A DNA stretch of 5,582 nucleotides from Mageeibacillus sp. UBA1212. Its GTDB lineage: Bacteria > Bacillota > Clostridia > UBA1212. The stretch covers positions 1 to 5,582 of the forward strand of contig DBXM01000013.1 of NCBI GenBank assembly GCA_002309655.1, read 5' to 3'. Position numbers and translations under genes: made by a program. Positions 1 to 5,205 of this stretch are shown here, piece by piece; position 1 is the stretch's first letter; the number at the start of each line of letters is the position of its first letter. The notes beneath the pieces are model-generated. The model was not told the origin of the DNA. It worked only from the letters and a program-made list of their open reading frames with translations, and did no database searches.

Positions 1-144
1 CAATATCAAGTGCGTCGTCAAGTGAGGGGCGCGATGCAAAGTGCATCAACACATCCTTATCTAGAGCCGCCGCAGCTTTATGTTGCGGTTCGAACGATTC
101 TGGGCTTTGCCCAGTCAAGTGAGAGACGCAACATAAAGTGCGGC
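1..144. repeat. Two copies of a hairpin-associated intergenic repeat (first copy cut by window edge)
   Basis: The ten bases GTCAAGTGAG occur at 17-26 and again at 114-123, exactly 97 bases apart. The similarity continues without gaps through 27-47 and 124-144: 23 of 31 positions match overall, and nearly all differences are transitions. Copy 2 forms the right side of a long hairpin: 69-87 pairs with 127-144 through 18 base pairs with one bulged G at 75. Its loop contains a smaller perfect hairpin, 100-105 with 109-114. The left partner of copy 1 would lie before the window. An open frame runs from 1 to the TAA at 148-150, but the 97-base offset puts the two copies in different frames, which speaks for a non-coding element. 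The family is not recognised. It could be a dispersed palindromic repeat, a terminator of an upstream gene, or a structured RNA. Confidence 0.6.
69..144. other. Long imperfect stem-loop with nested hairpin, followed by T runs
   Basis: The outer arms 69-87 and 127-144 are complementary except for bulged G75, giving 18 base pairs. An inner stem CTGGGC/GCCCAG (100-105/109-114) with a three-base TTT loop sits inside. TTTT at 145-148 and TTTTTT at 153-158 follow the outer stem, so it could stop transcription coming from the left. The stem is much longer than an ordinary terminator needs, which leaves a mobile palindromic repeat or structured RNA open. Confidence 0.55.
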
Positions 145-192
145 TTTTAAGATTTTTTAATGTAAAAGGGGTAAAATCATTCACGAACGAAC

Positions 193-238
193 AAAAGGCG
201 CAGAAATGCGGCCCAAAAAGGGTGGTTGCGCGCCTTTT
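193..238. terminator. Terminator-like hairpin, possibly bidirectional
   Basis: AAAAGGCGC (193-201) pairs perfectly with GCGCCTTTT (230-238). The stem ends in an A run on the left and a T run on the right, so either strand would carry a U tract. The 28-base loop is long, with a small inner CCC/GGG stem (212-214/220-222). It lies inside the longest possible protease frame, which argues for the later start at 312. It could end transcription arriving from the left, or act as a leader element of the protease mRNA. Confidence 0.5.
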
Positions 239-297
239 CATCAACAATTGTTTACACAGTAACTGTCCGCGGAATGTGAAAATTCGCGGCGGACGGG

Positions 298-303
298 AAG
301 GAG
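298..303 (+). promoter_or_regulatory. Ribosome binding site fixing the protease start
   Basis: AAGGAG lies eight bases before the ATG at 312. It is the only strong Shine-Dalgarno match near any in-frame start, and the protein begins its zinc ribbon ten residues later. This decides for 312 over the frame-opening GTG at 138. Confidence 0.85.
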
Positions 304-311
304 ATTCTGAA

Positions 312-2153
312 ATGGATGAATTAAATGCAAGACCTCGTTTTTGCCCGATGTGCGGCACGCCTGTAAGAGCCGGGTCGTCGTTCTGCCCCGGATGCGGGCG
401 GAGGCTCGGCAGTGAGTTTTCCGAGGCCGCGGGAACGGTGGCCGGAGCAGCGGTTGGAGCAACTGAAAACGTGACGGAAACGGCTGCTGAAAATATGGAA
501 ACAGTTGCCGAAACCATGGGAACGGCGGCGGAAACCGCTGCAGAAATGGCGGTTGACAACGTTACCGGAGCGGCTGATACGGTCGCGGAAGACGTCGATA
601 AAGACGTAGCGGATCTTGTTGAAGAACTGAAGGGCGTTTTGGAAGACCCCGAAGAAACCGCGCAAGAATTCACGGATGAGTCCGTGAACACGCAGACTTC
701 CGAACCCGGCACATCCGGAAGAGTAAACCCATACACCGGCAGAGTATACACGAGCGAGTTCGACAGAATGATGGCCGAGTTCGAGGCTTCGAAGCGCGCG
801 AACGACCAGGCCCGCAGGACCCAGTACAGAAACGGGACGGCAACGGAGCAGACGACCGTTCAGCAGACCTCGAAGAAAAAAGAGGGGCGCAAGGGCGTTC
901 CCTTCTGGGCGTGCCTGCTTATGACGCTGGCGGGCGTTGTGCTGGCGGTCATTTTGACGATCACCGTTCTGTTCTCGATGAGTCCGGACAGGCTCAGGAA
1001 CACCGCGTTCGGCACACTGGCGCAGAAGATCGCGAGCGAGACTTCGACACGCAAAAACAACGACGGGTCGAAGACCGGCGAAGACGTCAAGGTGGGCGAT
1101 GAGACCGTTCCTTCCGGAAGCCAGGTGACGATCAACATCACCGGAGACGGAGCGTCCAATGCGGCGGCGGTTTACGCGAAGTGCGACCAGTCCGTTGTGG
1201 GCATCGGCATTTACGCCAAAACGTCGTCGAATCCGTGGTCTACCGCGACAATGCAGGTCACCGCGGAGGGTTCGGGCGTGATTTACACGTCGGACGGATA
1301 CATTATCACGAACCAGCACGTTATTGCCGACGCGATCGACTCGAATTCCAAGCTCAAATCGGGGTGCGAGATCAGGGTCTACACCGACAAGTCGCTGGCG
1401 TCGTACTACGTTGCAACGGTGATCGGAGCGGACGAGACGGCGGACCTCGCGGTTCTCAAAATTGACGAGACCGGGCTTGTTCCGATTGAATTTGCCGAAG
1501 CGAACAGCGTTGCGATCGGCGACGAGGTTTTCGCACTCGGATGTCCGGGCGGACTTGAGTTCATGGGAACGATCAGCAGGGGCATCGTAGGCGGCGTCGG
1601 CAAAAACATTCTGACCGAAAAGGGCTACGCGCTGGACCTCATTCTGACTGACGCGGCGATCAACCCGGGTGTTTCCGGCGGCGCGCTGCTCAACGCGGAA
1701 GGCAAGCTGATCGGAATCTGCGAGATGAAGATCGTTGAGGAGAACTTCGAGTCGATGGGCTTCGCGATTTCGGTGGCGACGGTGAAGAAGGTTACCGACG
1801 CGCTCATTAAGGACGGCAAGGTCACGAGGCCGGGTCTGGGAATTTCCGTCAACACGAATTACGGCCCGCAGGCCGCGAACGAGGCGGGACTTCCTTCCGG
1901 CGCATGGGTTGCCGAGGTCACGAAGGGCTCCGCTGCCGACAAGGCGGGCATCACCTCGAACATGATCATCACCGAGATGAACGGCGTCAGAGTTTACGAC
2001 TACCCGACGCTGAGGGCTGAAATTCTGAAGTGCGTCGTCGGCGACACGATCACGATAAAGGCCTACGTTTACGACGAAAACAACAAGCAGAACGGCACGT
2101 ACAAGACGTTCACCGTGCAGCTTCAGGAACTTGTCGAGACGGATACGCCGTGA
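312..2153 (+). CDS. Membrane-anchored HtrA/DegP-like trypsin-type serine protease with N-terminal zinc ribbon and C-terminal PDZ domain
   Basis: This 613-residue protein should cleave misfolded or exported proteins at the outer face of the cell membrane. In order it shows: a zinc ribbon with CxxC pairs at C11/C14 and C25/C28; an acidic, Ala/Thr/Glu-rich heptad region (about 35-120); a hydrophilic linker; a basic patch KKKEGRK (188-194) followed by one transmembrane helix (about 197-221), predicting ribbon inside and protease outside; a trypsin-like domain (about 287-502); and a PDZ-like domain (about 506-607). The catalytic triad is readable as H336 (TNQHV), D378 (ETADLAV) and S455 (GVSGG). 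HtrA proteases usually have GNSGG, so valine replaces asparagine before the serine. The ribbon and long acidic linker are absent from classical DegP, so I give no symbol. The gene stands alone, ended by a terminator at 2191-2230. Substrate and ligand of the ribbon are unknown. Confidence 0.9.
   Translation: MDELNARPRFCPMCGTPVRAGSSFCPGCGRRLGSEFSEAAGTVAGAAVGATENVTETAAENMETVAETMGTAAETAAEMAVDNVTGAADTVAEDVDKDVADLVEELKGVLEDPEETAQEFTDESVNTQTSEPGTSGRVNPYTGRVYTSEFDRMMAEFEASKRANDQARRTQYRNGTATEQTTVQQTSKKKEGRKGVPFWACLLMTLAGVVLAVILTITVLFSMSPDRLRNTAFGTLAQKIASETSTRKNNDGSKTGEDVKVGDETVPSGSQVTINITGDGASNAAAVYAKCDQSVVGIGIYAKTSSNPWSTATMQVTAEGSGVIYTSDGYIITNQHVIADAIDSNSKLKSGCEIRVYTDKSLASYYVATVIGADETADLAVLKIDETGLVPIEFAEANSVAIGDEVFALGCPGGLEFMGTISRGIVGGVGKNILTEKGYALDLILTDAAINPGVSGGALLNAEGKLIGICEMKIVEENFESMGFAISVATVKKVTDALIKDGKVTRPGLGISVNTNYGPQAANEAGLPSGAWVAEVTKGSAADKAGITSNMIITEMNGVRVYDYPTLRAEILKCVVGDTITIKAYVYDENNKQNGTYKTFTVQLQELVETDTP
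480..542 (+). repeat. 21-base tandem repeats coding heptads in the protease linker
   Basis: Three consecutive 21-base units (480-500, 501-521, 522-542) encode TAAENME, TVAETMG and TAAETAA (residues 57-77). Weaker heptads continue to about 584. Units 1 and 2 share 15 of 21 bases. The segment should be helical, acidic and cytoplasmic. Repeat expansion is inferred from the in-register DNA similarity. Confidence 0.6.
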
Positions 2154-2190
2154 CGCTAAGCAGTCTGAATTTTAAATAAGAAAAAGCGGG

Positions 2191-2230
2191 GCGGGCGCCG
2201 GAATTTAAACTGAGACCGGCGCCCGCTCTT
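2191..2230 (+). terminator. Rho-independent terminator after the protease gene
   Basis: An 11-base perfect stem, GCGGGCGCCGG (2191-2201) with CCGGCGCCCGC (2216-2226), encloses a 14-base loop and is followed by TCTTTCT. An A run (2181-2185) sits just upstream of the left arm, so it may also work weakly on the other strand. It lies 37 bases past the protease stop and isolates that gene from nth. Confidence 0.8.
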
Positions 2231-2254
2231 TCTGCCTTCACCGGGCGTTTCCGA

Positions 2255-2283
2255 TTGCGGAAGGGGCCGCGGCGTGGTATAAT
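2255..2283 (+). promoter_or_regulatory. Extended -10 sigma-A type promoter for nth
   Basis: A perfect TATAAT (2278-2283) is preceded by TGG, giving the extended -10 form TGnTATAAT. A partial -35, TTGCGG (2255-2260), sits 17 bases upstream. Transcription would start near 2290, leaving a leader of about 24 bases. A small inverted repeat TTCCG-ATTG-CGGAA (2249-2262) overlaps the -35 and could be an operator, but five base pairs is thin evidence. Confidence 0.75.
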
Positions 2284-2297
2284 AAAGATAACCTTGC

Positions 2298-2302
2298 GGA
2301 GG
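2298..2302 (+). promoter_or_regulatory. Ribosome binding site of nth
   Basis: GGAGG lies 11 bases before the ATG at 2314, at the long end of normal spacing. The same 11-base spacing is seen before glgB. Confidence 0.75.
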
Positions 2303-2313
2303 TTTATAATCTA

Positions 2314-3000
2314 ATGGACAGAAAGTCATTTTTGAAAAAGGCAAAAAAGAAGGCGGGGGCGGTCGTTTGCGAGCTGGAGAGGCTCTACCCGGAGGCGGAG
2401 TGCACGCTTTCGTACGACACGCCGCTGAAACTTCTTATCGCGACGAGACTTTCCGCACAGTGCACTGACGCGCGCGTGAATATGGTGACGCCGGCGCTTT
2501 TCGAACGGTATCCGGACTGCGAGGCGTTCGCGAACGCGGACGTTGAAGAACTCGAGAGTTATATCAAGTCGACCGGGTTCTACCACGCGAAGGCGAGGAA
2601 CATTATCGACTGCTGCAGGGAGATTATCGAGCGCCACGGCGGCGAGGTTCCGGATACGATGGAGGAGCTGACAGCCCTTTCAGGTGTGGGGAGGAAGACC
2701 GCGAACCTGGTTCTGGGCGACGTTTTCGGCCGGCCGTCGTACGTTGTGGACACCCACTGTTCACGCATTTCGAAGCGGCTGGGGTTCACGGAGAGCGACG
2801 ACCCGGCGAAGATCGAACAGGACCTGCGCGAGCTGATTCCGCCCGAGGCGAGCGCGAAATTCTGCCACAGGCTGGTCGACCACGGAAGGGCGGTCTGCAG
2901 GGCGAGGAATCCGCTTTGCGAAGAGTGCACTCTAAAAGAGTGGTGCGCGTTTTACGCCGGAAATCAAACGGTCAAGAAGACGGAAAAACGCCGGAAATAA
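2314..3000 (+). CDS. nth: Endonuclease III, DNA glycosylase/AP lyase
   Basis: This base-excision repair enzyme removes oxidised pyrimidines from DNA and nicks the abasic site by beta-elimination. The 228 residues match the family (E. coli Nth has 211). Visible marks are LSAQCTDARVN (46-56), the helix-hairpin-helix LSGVGRKTANLVL (122-134) with catalytic K128, the VDTH motif (145-148) with catalytic D146, and a [4Fe-4S] site C195-x6-C202-x2-C205-x5-C211. All catalytic and cluster residues are present, so it should be active. The extra length is mostly a Lys/Arg-rich tail (about 216-228), whose codons form part of a purine-rich repeat running past the stop. An AP-lyase-deficient MutY is unlikely, because the lysine is present and the MutY C-terminal domain is missing. 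No terminator separates it from glgB 65 bases on. Confidence 0.96.
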   Translation: MDRKSFLKKAKKKAGAVVCELERLYPEAECTLSYDTPLKLLIATRLSAQCTDARVNMVTPALFERYPDCEAFANADVEELESYIKSTGFYHAKARNIIDCCREIIERHGGEVPDTMEELTALSGVGRKTANLVLGDVFGRPSYVVDTHCSRISKRLGFTESDDPAKIEQDLRELIPPEASAKFCHRLVDHGRAVCRARNPLCEECTLKEWCAFYAGNQTVKKTEKRRK

Positions 3001-3012
3001 GGCGGAAAAACG
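2981..3012 (+). repeat. Short purine-rich direct repeat spanning the nth stop codon
   Basis: CGGAAAAACG occurs at 2981-2990, coding part of the basic Nth tail, and again at 3003-3012, just past the stop. The spacing is 22 bases. A four-base stem CGCC/GGCG (2989-2992/3001-3004) brackets the TAA but has no T tract, so I do not call it a terminator. Confidence 0.45.
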
Positions 3013-3047
3013 GGAAAAGTGATTGCACAAACGGTTGTTGAATTTTG

Positions 3048-3054
3048 AAGGAGG
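3048..3054 (+). promoter_or_regulatory. Ribosome binding site choosing the GTG start of glgB
   Basis: AAGGAGG lies 11 bases before the GTG at 3066. The frame is open back to a TTG at 3045, but that codon abuts this site and has no Shine-Dalgarno of its own. Starting at 3066 gives MFTDYDSYLFHEGT, which resembles how branching enzymes of this type begin. Confidence 0.75.
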
Positions 3055-3065
3055 CAGTTCCGGCA

Positions 3066-4997
3066 GTGTTTACCGACTACGACAGCTATCTGTTTCACGA
3101 GGGAACGGACTACGAATTGTATAAAAAAATCGGCGCGCACATCTGCGAGAAGGATGGCGTGCGGGGCGTTTCGTTTGCGGTCTGGGCGCCTAACGCGAAA
3201 GCGGTGACGCTCAGAATTTCGATCGACGGGAACGGTTGGCGAGGTGTCGAGATGAACGAGGAGCGCTCGTACACGGTCGCGATGGAGCGCGGCGCAGGCG
3301 GCGTCTGGGAGACGTTCGTGAAGTGGGCCGGGAAGTGGACCGTCTACAGGTACGAGGTGCTTGGCGCGGACGGAATTCTGCGCAAAAAGGCGGATCCGGC
3401 GGCTTCGTTCTCGCAAAAAAGGCCTTCCGCGCTCTCGATAGTCTGGGACGGCTCGGAGTACGTGTGGGGCGACGGCACCTACATGGAAACGGCCGACGGC
3501 GGGAAGGCTGCGGAGCGGCCGATGTCGATCTACGAGGTGCACCTCGGTTCGTGGAAAAAGGACTACAGAGAAAACCCCGACGGATTTGTGGGATACAGAC
3601 GGCTCGCGGACGAGCTTGCCGACTACGTGAACTATATGGGCTTCACGCACGTGGAGCTGATAGGCATCTGCGAGCACCCGTTCGACGGGTCGTGGGGGTA
3701 CCAGGTCACGGGCTTCTACTCGCCGACGAGCAGGTACGGGAACCCCGACGATTTCCGCTATTTTGTGGACAAAATGCACCGCTGCGGCATCGGCGTCATT
3801 CTCGACTGGGTGCCGGCGCACTTCCCGAAGGACCCGTTCGGCCTCGAGAATTTTGACGGCACGGCGCTTTTCGAGTCGCCCGACCCGCTGCTCGCGGAAT
3901 ACCCGGAGTGGGGCACGAAGGCGTTCGACCACTCGAAGCCCGAGGTGAGGAGCTTCCTGATCTCGAACGCGTGCTACTGGCTGAACGAATTTCACATTGA
4001 CGCGCTCAGGGTCGACGCAGTCGCCGCGATGTTCTACACGAGCTTCGGGCGTGCGCAGTGGCGTCCCAACAAATACGGCGGCAACGAAAACCTGGACAGT
4101 ATCGCATTCTTGAAACAGCTAAGCGTCGCGATCGAGGACGGCACGAGGGGGTATCTCATCGCGGAGGATTCCTCGATCATGCAGGGCGTCACCACGCCGG
4201 TGCGCGAGGGCGGAATAGGCTTTATGTTCAAGTGGAACATGGGCTGGATGAACGACACGCTCAAGTACTTTGAGACCGATCCGGTTTTCAGGGGCTGGCA
4301 CCACGACGCGCTGACGCACACGGCCGACTACGCGTTCACCGAGAGGTTTGTGCTCGTTCTGTCCCACGACGAGGTCGTCCACCTCAAAAAGTCGCTTTTC
4401 GGCAAGATGCAGGGCAGCGTTCAGGACAAATTCGGCGCGCTCAAAACGCTCTACGCGTACCAGTTCGCGCACCCGGGCAAGAAGCTCATTTTCATGGCGC
4501 AGGAATTCGCGGAAACCGGCGAGTGGTCCGAGGCGCGGCAGATCGACTGGGGGTTTGCGGAGGATCCCGGCCACAGGGACGTTATGGAGGAAATCCGGGC
4601 GCTCAACGCGGTCTACAGGAAGTATCCGACCCTTCACGACGACGTCAGTGTTGACCCGGTAACTTTTGAGTGGGTGAACAGGTACGACGCGGTGCGGTCG
4701 ACGATAAGCTTTATCAGGCGCAATCCGTGGAACTACGACGGCGCAATCCTCGCAATCTGCAACTTCACGCCTGTCAGGATCGACGGCTACAACTGCGGCG
4801 CGCCGGTTCCGGGCCTTTATAAAAGGGTCTTCAGCACCTACGATTCGCTGCCGTCGGAAAATCCGAAATCAAATGAGACGGTGCCGCTCGAGGCGGCGGA
4901 AATGGCCTGCGACGGCTACAACTACGCGATCAGGTACGATCTGAGGCCGTACGAGACCGTGTACTTCGAGCTGCCGGGCGGGCAGATTCCGGGGTGA
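3066..4997 (+). CDS. glgB: 1,4-alpha-glucan (glycogen) branching enzyme, GH13
   Basis: This cytoplasmic enzyme cuts alpha-1,4 glucan chains and rejoins them through alpha-1,6 links, making branches in glycogen. With the GTG start it has 643 residues, normal for the family. An N-terminal CBM48-like domain (about 20-107) precedes a GH13 barrel. Barrel motifs are HPFDGSWGYQVTGFYSPTSR (204-223), DWVPAHF (247-253), LRVDAVAAMFY (314-324) with nucleophile D317, IAEDSS (365-370) with acid/base E367, and LSHDEVVH (432-439) with transition-state D435. WNMGWMNDTLKYF and the C-terminal beta domain (about 543-640, with AICNFTPV) are also typical. After HDEVVH the usual glycine is leucine (L440). No other glg gene is in the window, so its partners lie elsewhere. 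The 65-base gap after nth has no terminator or clear promoter, so co-transcription with nth is plausible. Confidence 0.95.
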   Translation: MFTDYDSYLFHEGTDYELYKKIGAHICEKDGVRGVSFAVWAPNAKAVTLRISIDGNGWRGVEMNEERSYTVAMERGAGGVWETFVKWAGKWTVYRYEVLGADGILRKKADPAASFSQKRPSALSIVWDGSEYVWGDGTYMETADGGKAAERPMSIYEVHLGSWKKDYRENPDGFVGYRRLADELADYVNYMGFTHVELIGICEHPFDGSWGYQVTGFYSPTSRYGNPDDFRYFVDKMHRCGIGVILDWVPAHFPKDPFGLENFDGTALFESPDPLLAEYPEWGTKAFDHSKPEVRSFLISNACYWLNEFHIDALRVDAVAAMFYTSFGRAQWRPNKYGGNENLDSIAFLKQLSVAIEDGTRGYLIAEDSSIMQGVTTPVREGGIGFMFKWNMGWMNDTLKYFETDPVFRGWHHDALTHTADYAFTERFVLVLSHDEVVHLKKSLFGKMQGSVQDKFGALKTLYAYQFAHPGKKLIFMAQEFAETGEWSEARQIDWGFAEDPGHRDVMEEIRALNAVYRKYPTLHDDVSVDPVTFEWVNRYDAVRSTISFIRRNPWNYDGAILAICNFTPVRIDGYNCGAPVPGLYKRVFSTYDSLPSENPKSNETVPLEAAEMACDGYNYAIRYDLRPYETVYFELPGGQIPG

Positions 4998-5100
4998 AAA
5001 AAGGTGAAAAAGGCTGAAAATCTGCTGAAGAGCGGCCGGAAAACGGTCGAAAAAAGGCCGTGAAACCGCAGTGAAGATTATTCGAAAATGATGATGAAAC
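4998..5100 (+). other. Purine-rich gene-free spacer after glgB
   Basis: The stop codon of glgB sits in an imperfect repeat: GGTGAAAAAA (4993-5002), GGTGAAAAA (5003-5011) and GGCTGAAAA (5012-5020). Further GAAAA-type words continue to about 5100. A weak CGGCC/GGCCG stem (5033-5037/5056-5060) has no T tract. No open frame with a ribosome binding site was seen. Confidence 0.5.
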
Positions 5101-5130
5101 GCGCCGCCGCTATTGAAAAACCGGCGGCGC
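5101..5130. terminator. GC-rich hairpin overlapping the pfp promoter, possible glgB transcript end
   Basis: GCGCCGCCG (5101-5109) pairs perfectly with CGGCGGCGC (5122-5130) around a 12-base loop. The following bases, TGTTGTATAAT, are only partly T-rich, so termination may be weak, or the stem may mainly protect the 3' end of the glgB message. The loop carries the -35 and the right arm fills most of the spacer of the next promoter. Confidence 0.5.
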
Positions 5131-5141
5131 TGTTGTATAAT
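5113..5141 (+). promoter_or_regulatory. Near-consensus sigma-A promoter for pfp
   Basis: TTGAAA (5113-5118) and TATAAT (5136-5141) are separated by exactly 17 bases, one of the best promoter matches in the window. Transcription should start near 5148-5150, giving a leader of about 57 bases. A strong promoter fits a glycolytic gene. Confidence 0.82.
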
Positions 5142-5160
5142 ATTACGGCAGACAAATTAC

Positions 5161-5181
5161 CGGGGGAGAGACCCCCGTTTT
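5161..5181 (+). other. GC-rich hairpin with T tract in the pfp leader
   Basis: CGGGGG (5161-5166) pairs with CCCCCG (5172-5177) around AGAGA and is followed by TTTT (5178-5181). It starts about 12 bases into the predicted transcript and ends before the ribosome binding site. It could be an attenuator or an mRNA-stabilising 5' stem. The T tract is short, and no alternative anti-terminator pairing was evident. Confidence 0.55.
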
Positions 5182-5194
5182 GGAAACATGAAAC

Positions 5195-5199
5195 AGGAG
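5195..5199 (+). promoter_or_regulatory. Ribosome binding site choosing the pfp start
   Basis: AGGAG lies six bases before the ATG at 5206. An in-frame ATG at 5188 lies upstream of this site and has no Shine-Dalgarno of its own. The later ATG gives MAKLKGAAVFGQSGGPT, the expected start for this family. Confidence 0.8.
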
Positions 5200-5205
5200 A
5201 TTATT

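Larger units (their letters stand above)
145..311. other. AT-richer gene-free stretch upstream of the protease gene
   Basis: No gene is supported between the repeat and the protease start. The protease frame is open back to a GTG at 138, but that GTG lies inside the right arm of the long hairpin and lacks a ribosome binding site. The 58 extra residues look like no known domain. The stretch holds the terminator-like hairpin 193-238, a short inverted repeat ACAGT-A-ACTGT (256-266), an imperfect hairpin (267-275 with 282-289, one bulged base) and the ribosome binding site. No convincing promoter was found. A TAAAAT at 172-177 lacks a good -35 partner. Confidence 0.6.

Noticed and set aside
81..98. 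GGTTCGAAC resembling a tRNA T-loop
   Set aside because: The flanking bases do not form the five-pair T stem, and no acceptor, D or anticodon arms can be placed around it.
69..144. Integron attC-like recombination site
   Set aside because: The long imperfect hairpin prompted the idea, but the arms do not carry the RYYYAAC/GTTRRRY core boxes, and no integrase or cassette genes are in view.
1..150. Open + strand frame from the window edge to TAA at 148-150, possible end of an upstream gene
   Set aside because: It runs through the long hairpin and both repeat copies, which are offset by 97 bases and so fall in different frames. The translated peptide resembles no domain I recognise. A short gene tail cannot be fully excluded without upstream sequence.
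251..280. Promoter with TTTACA (251-256) for the protease gene
   Set aside because: No acceptable -10 hexamer occurs 16-18 bases downstream.
138..311. 58-residue N-terminal extension of the protease starting at GTG 138
   Set aside because: The GTG lies in a hairpin arm with no ribosome binding site, the extension crosses a terminator-like stem, and a strong site precedes the ATG at 312.
321..1319. Long - strand open frame (332 codons) opposite the protease gene
   Set aside because: The product is Arg/His-rich with no domain, typical of an antisense shadow of a GC-rich gene. The + strand frame has a full catalytic triad and domain order.
3045..3065. TTG start of glgB giving seven extra residues
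   Set aside because: The TTG abuts the AAGGAGG that serves the GTG at 3066 and has no ribosome site of its own.
2964..3995. Long - strand open frame (343 codons) opposite glgB and the end of nth
   Set aside because: Arg/Val-rich shadow with no recognisable motif. It lies opposite conserved GH13 motifs.
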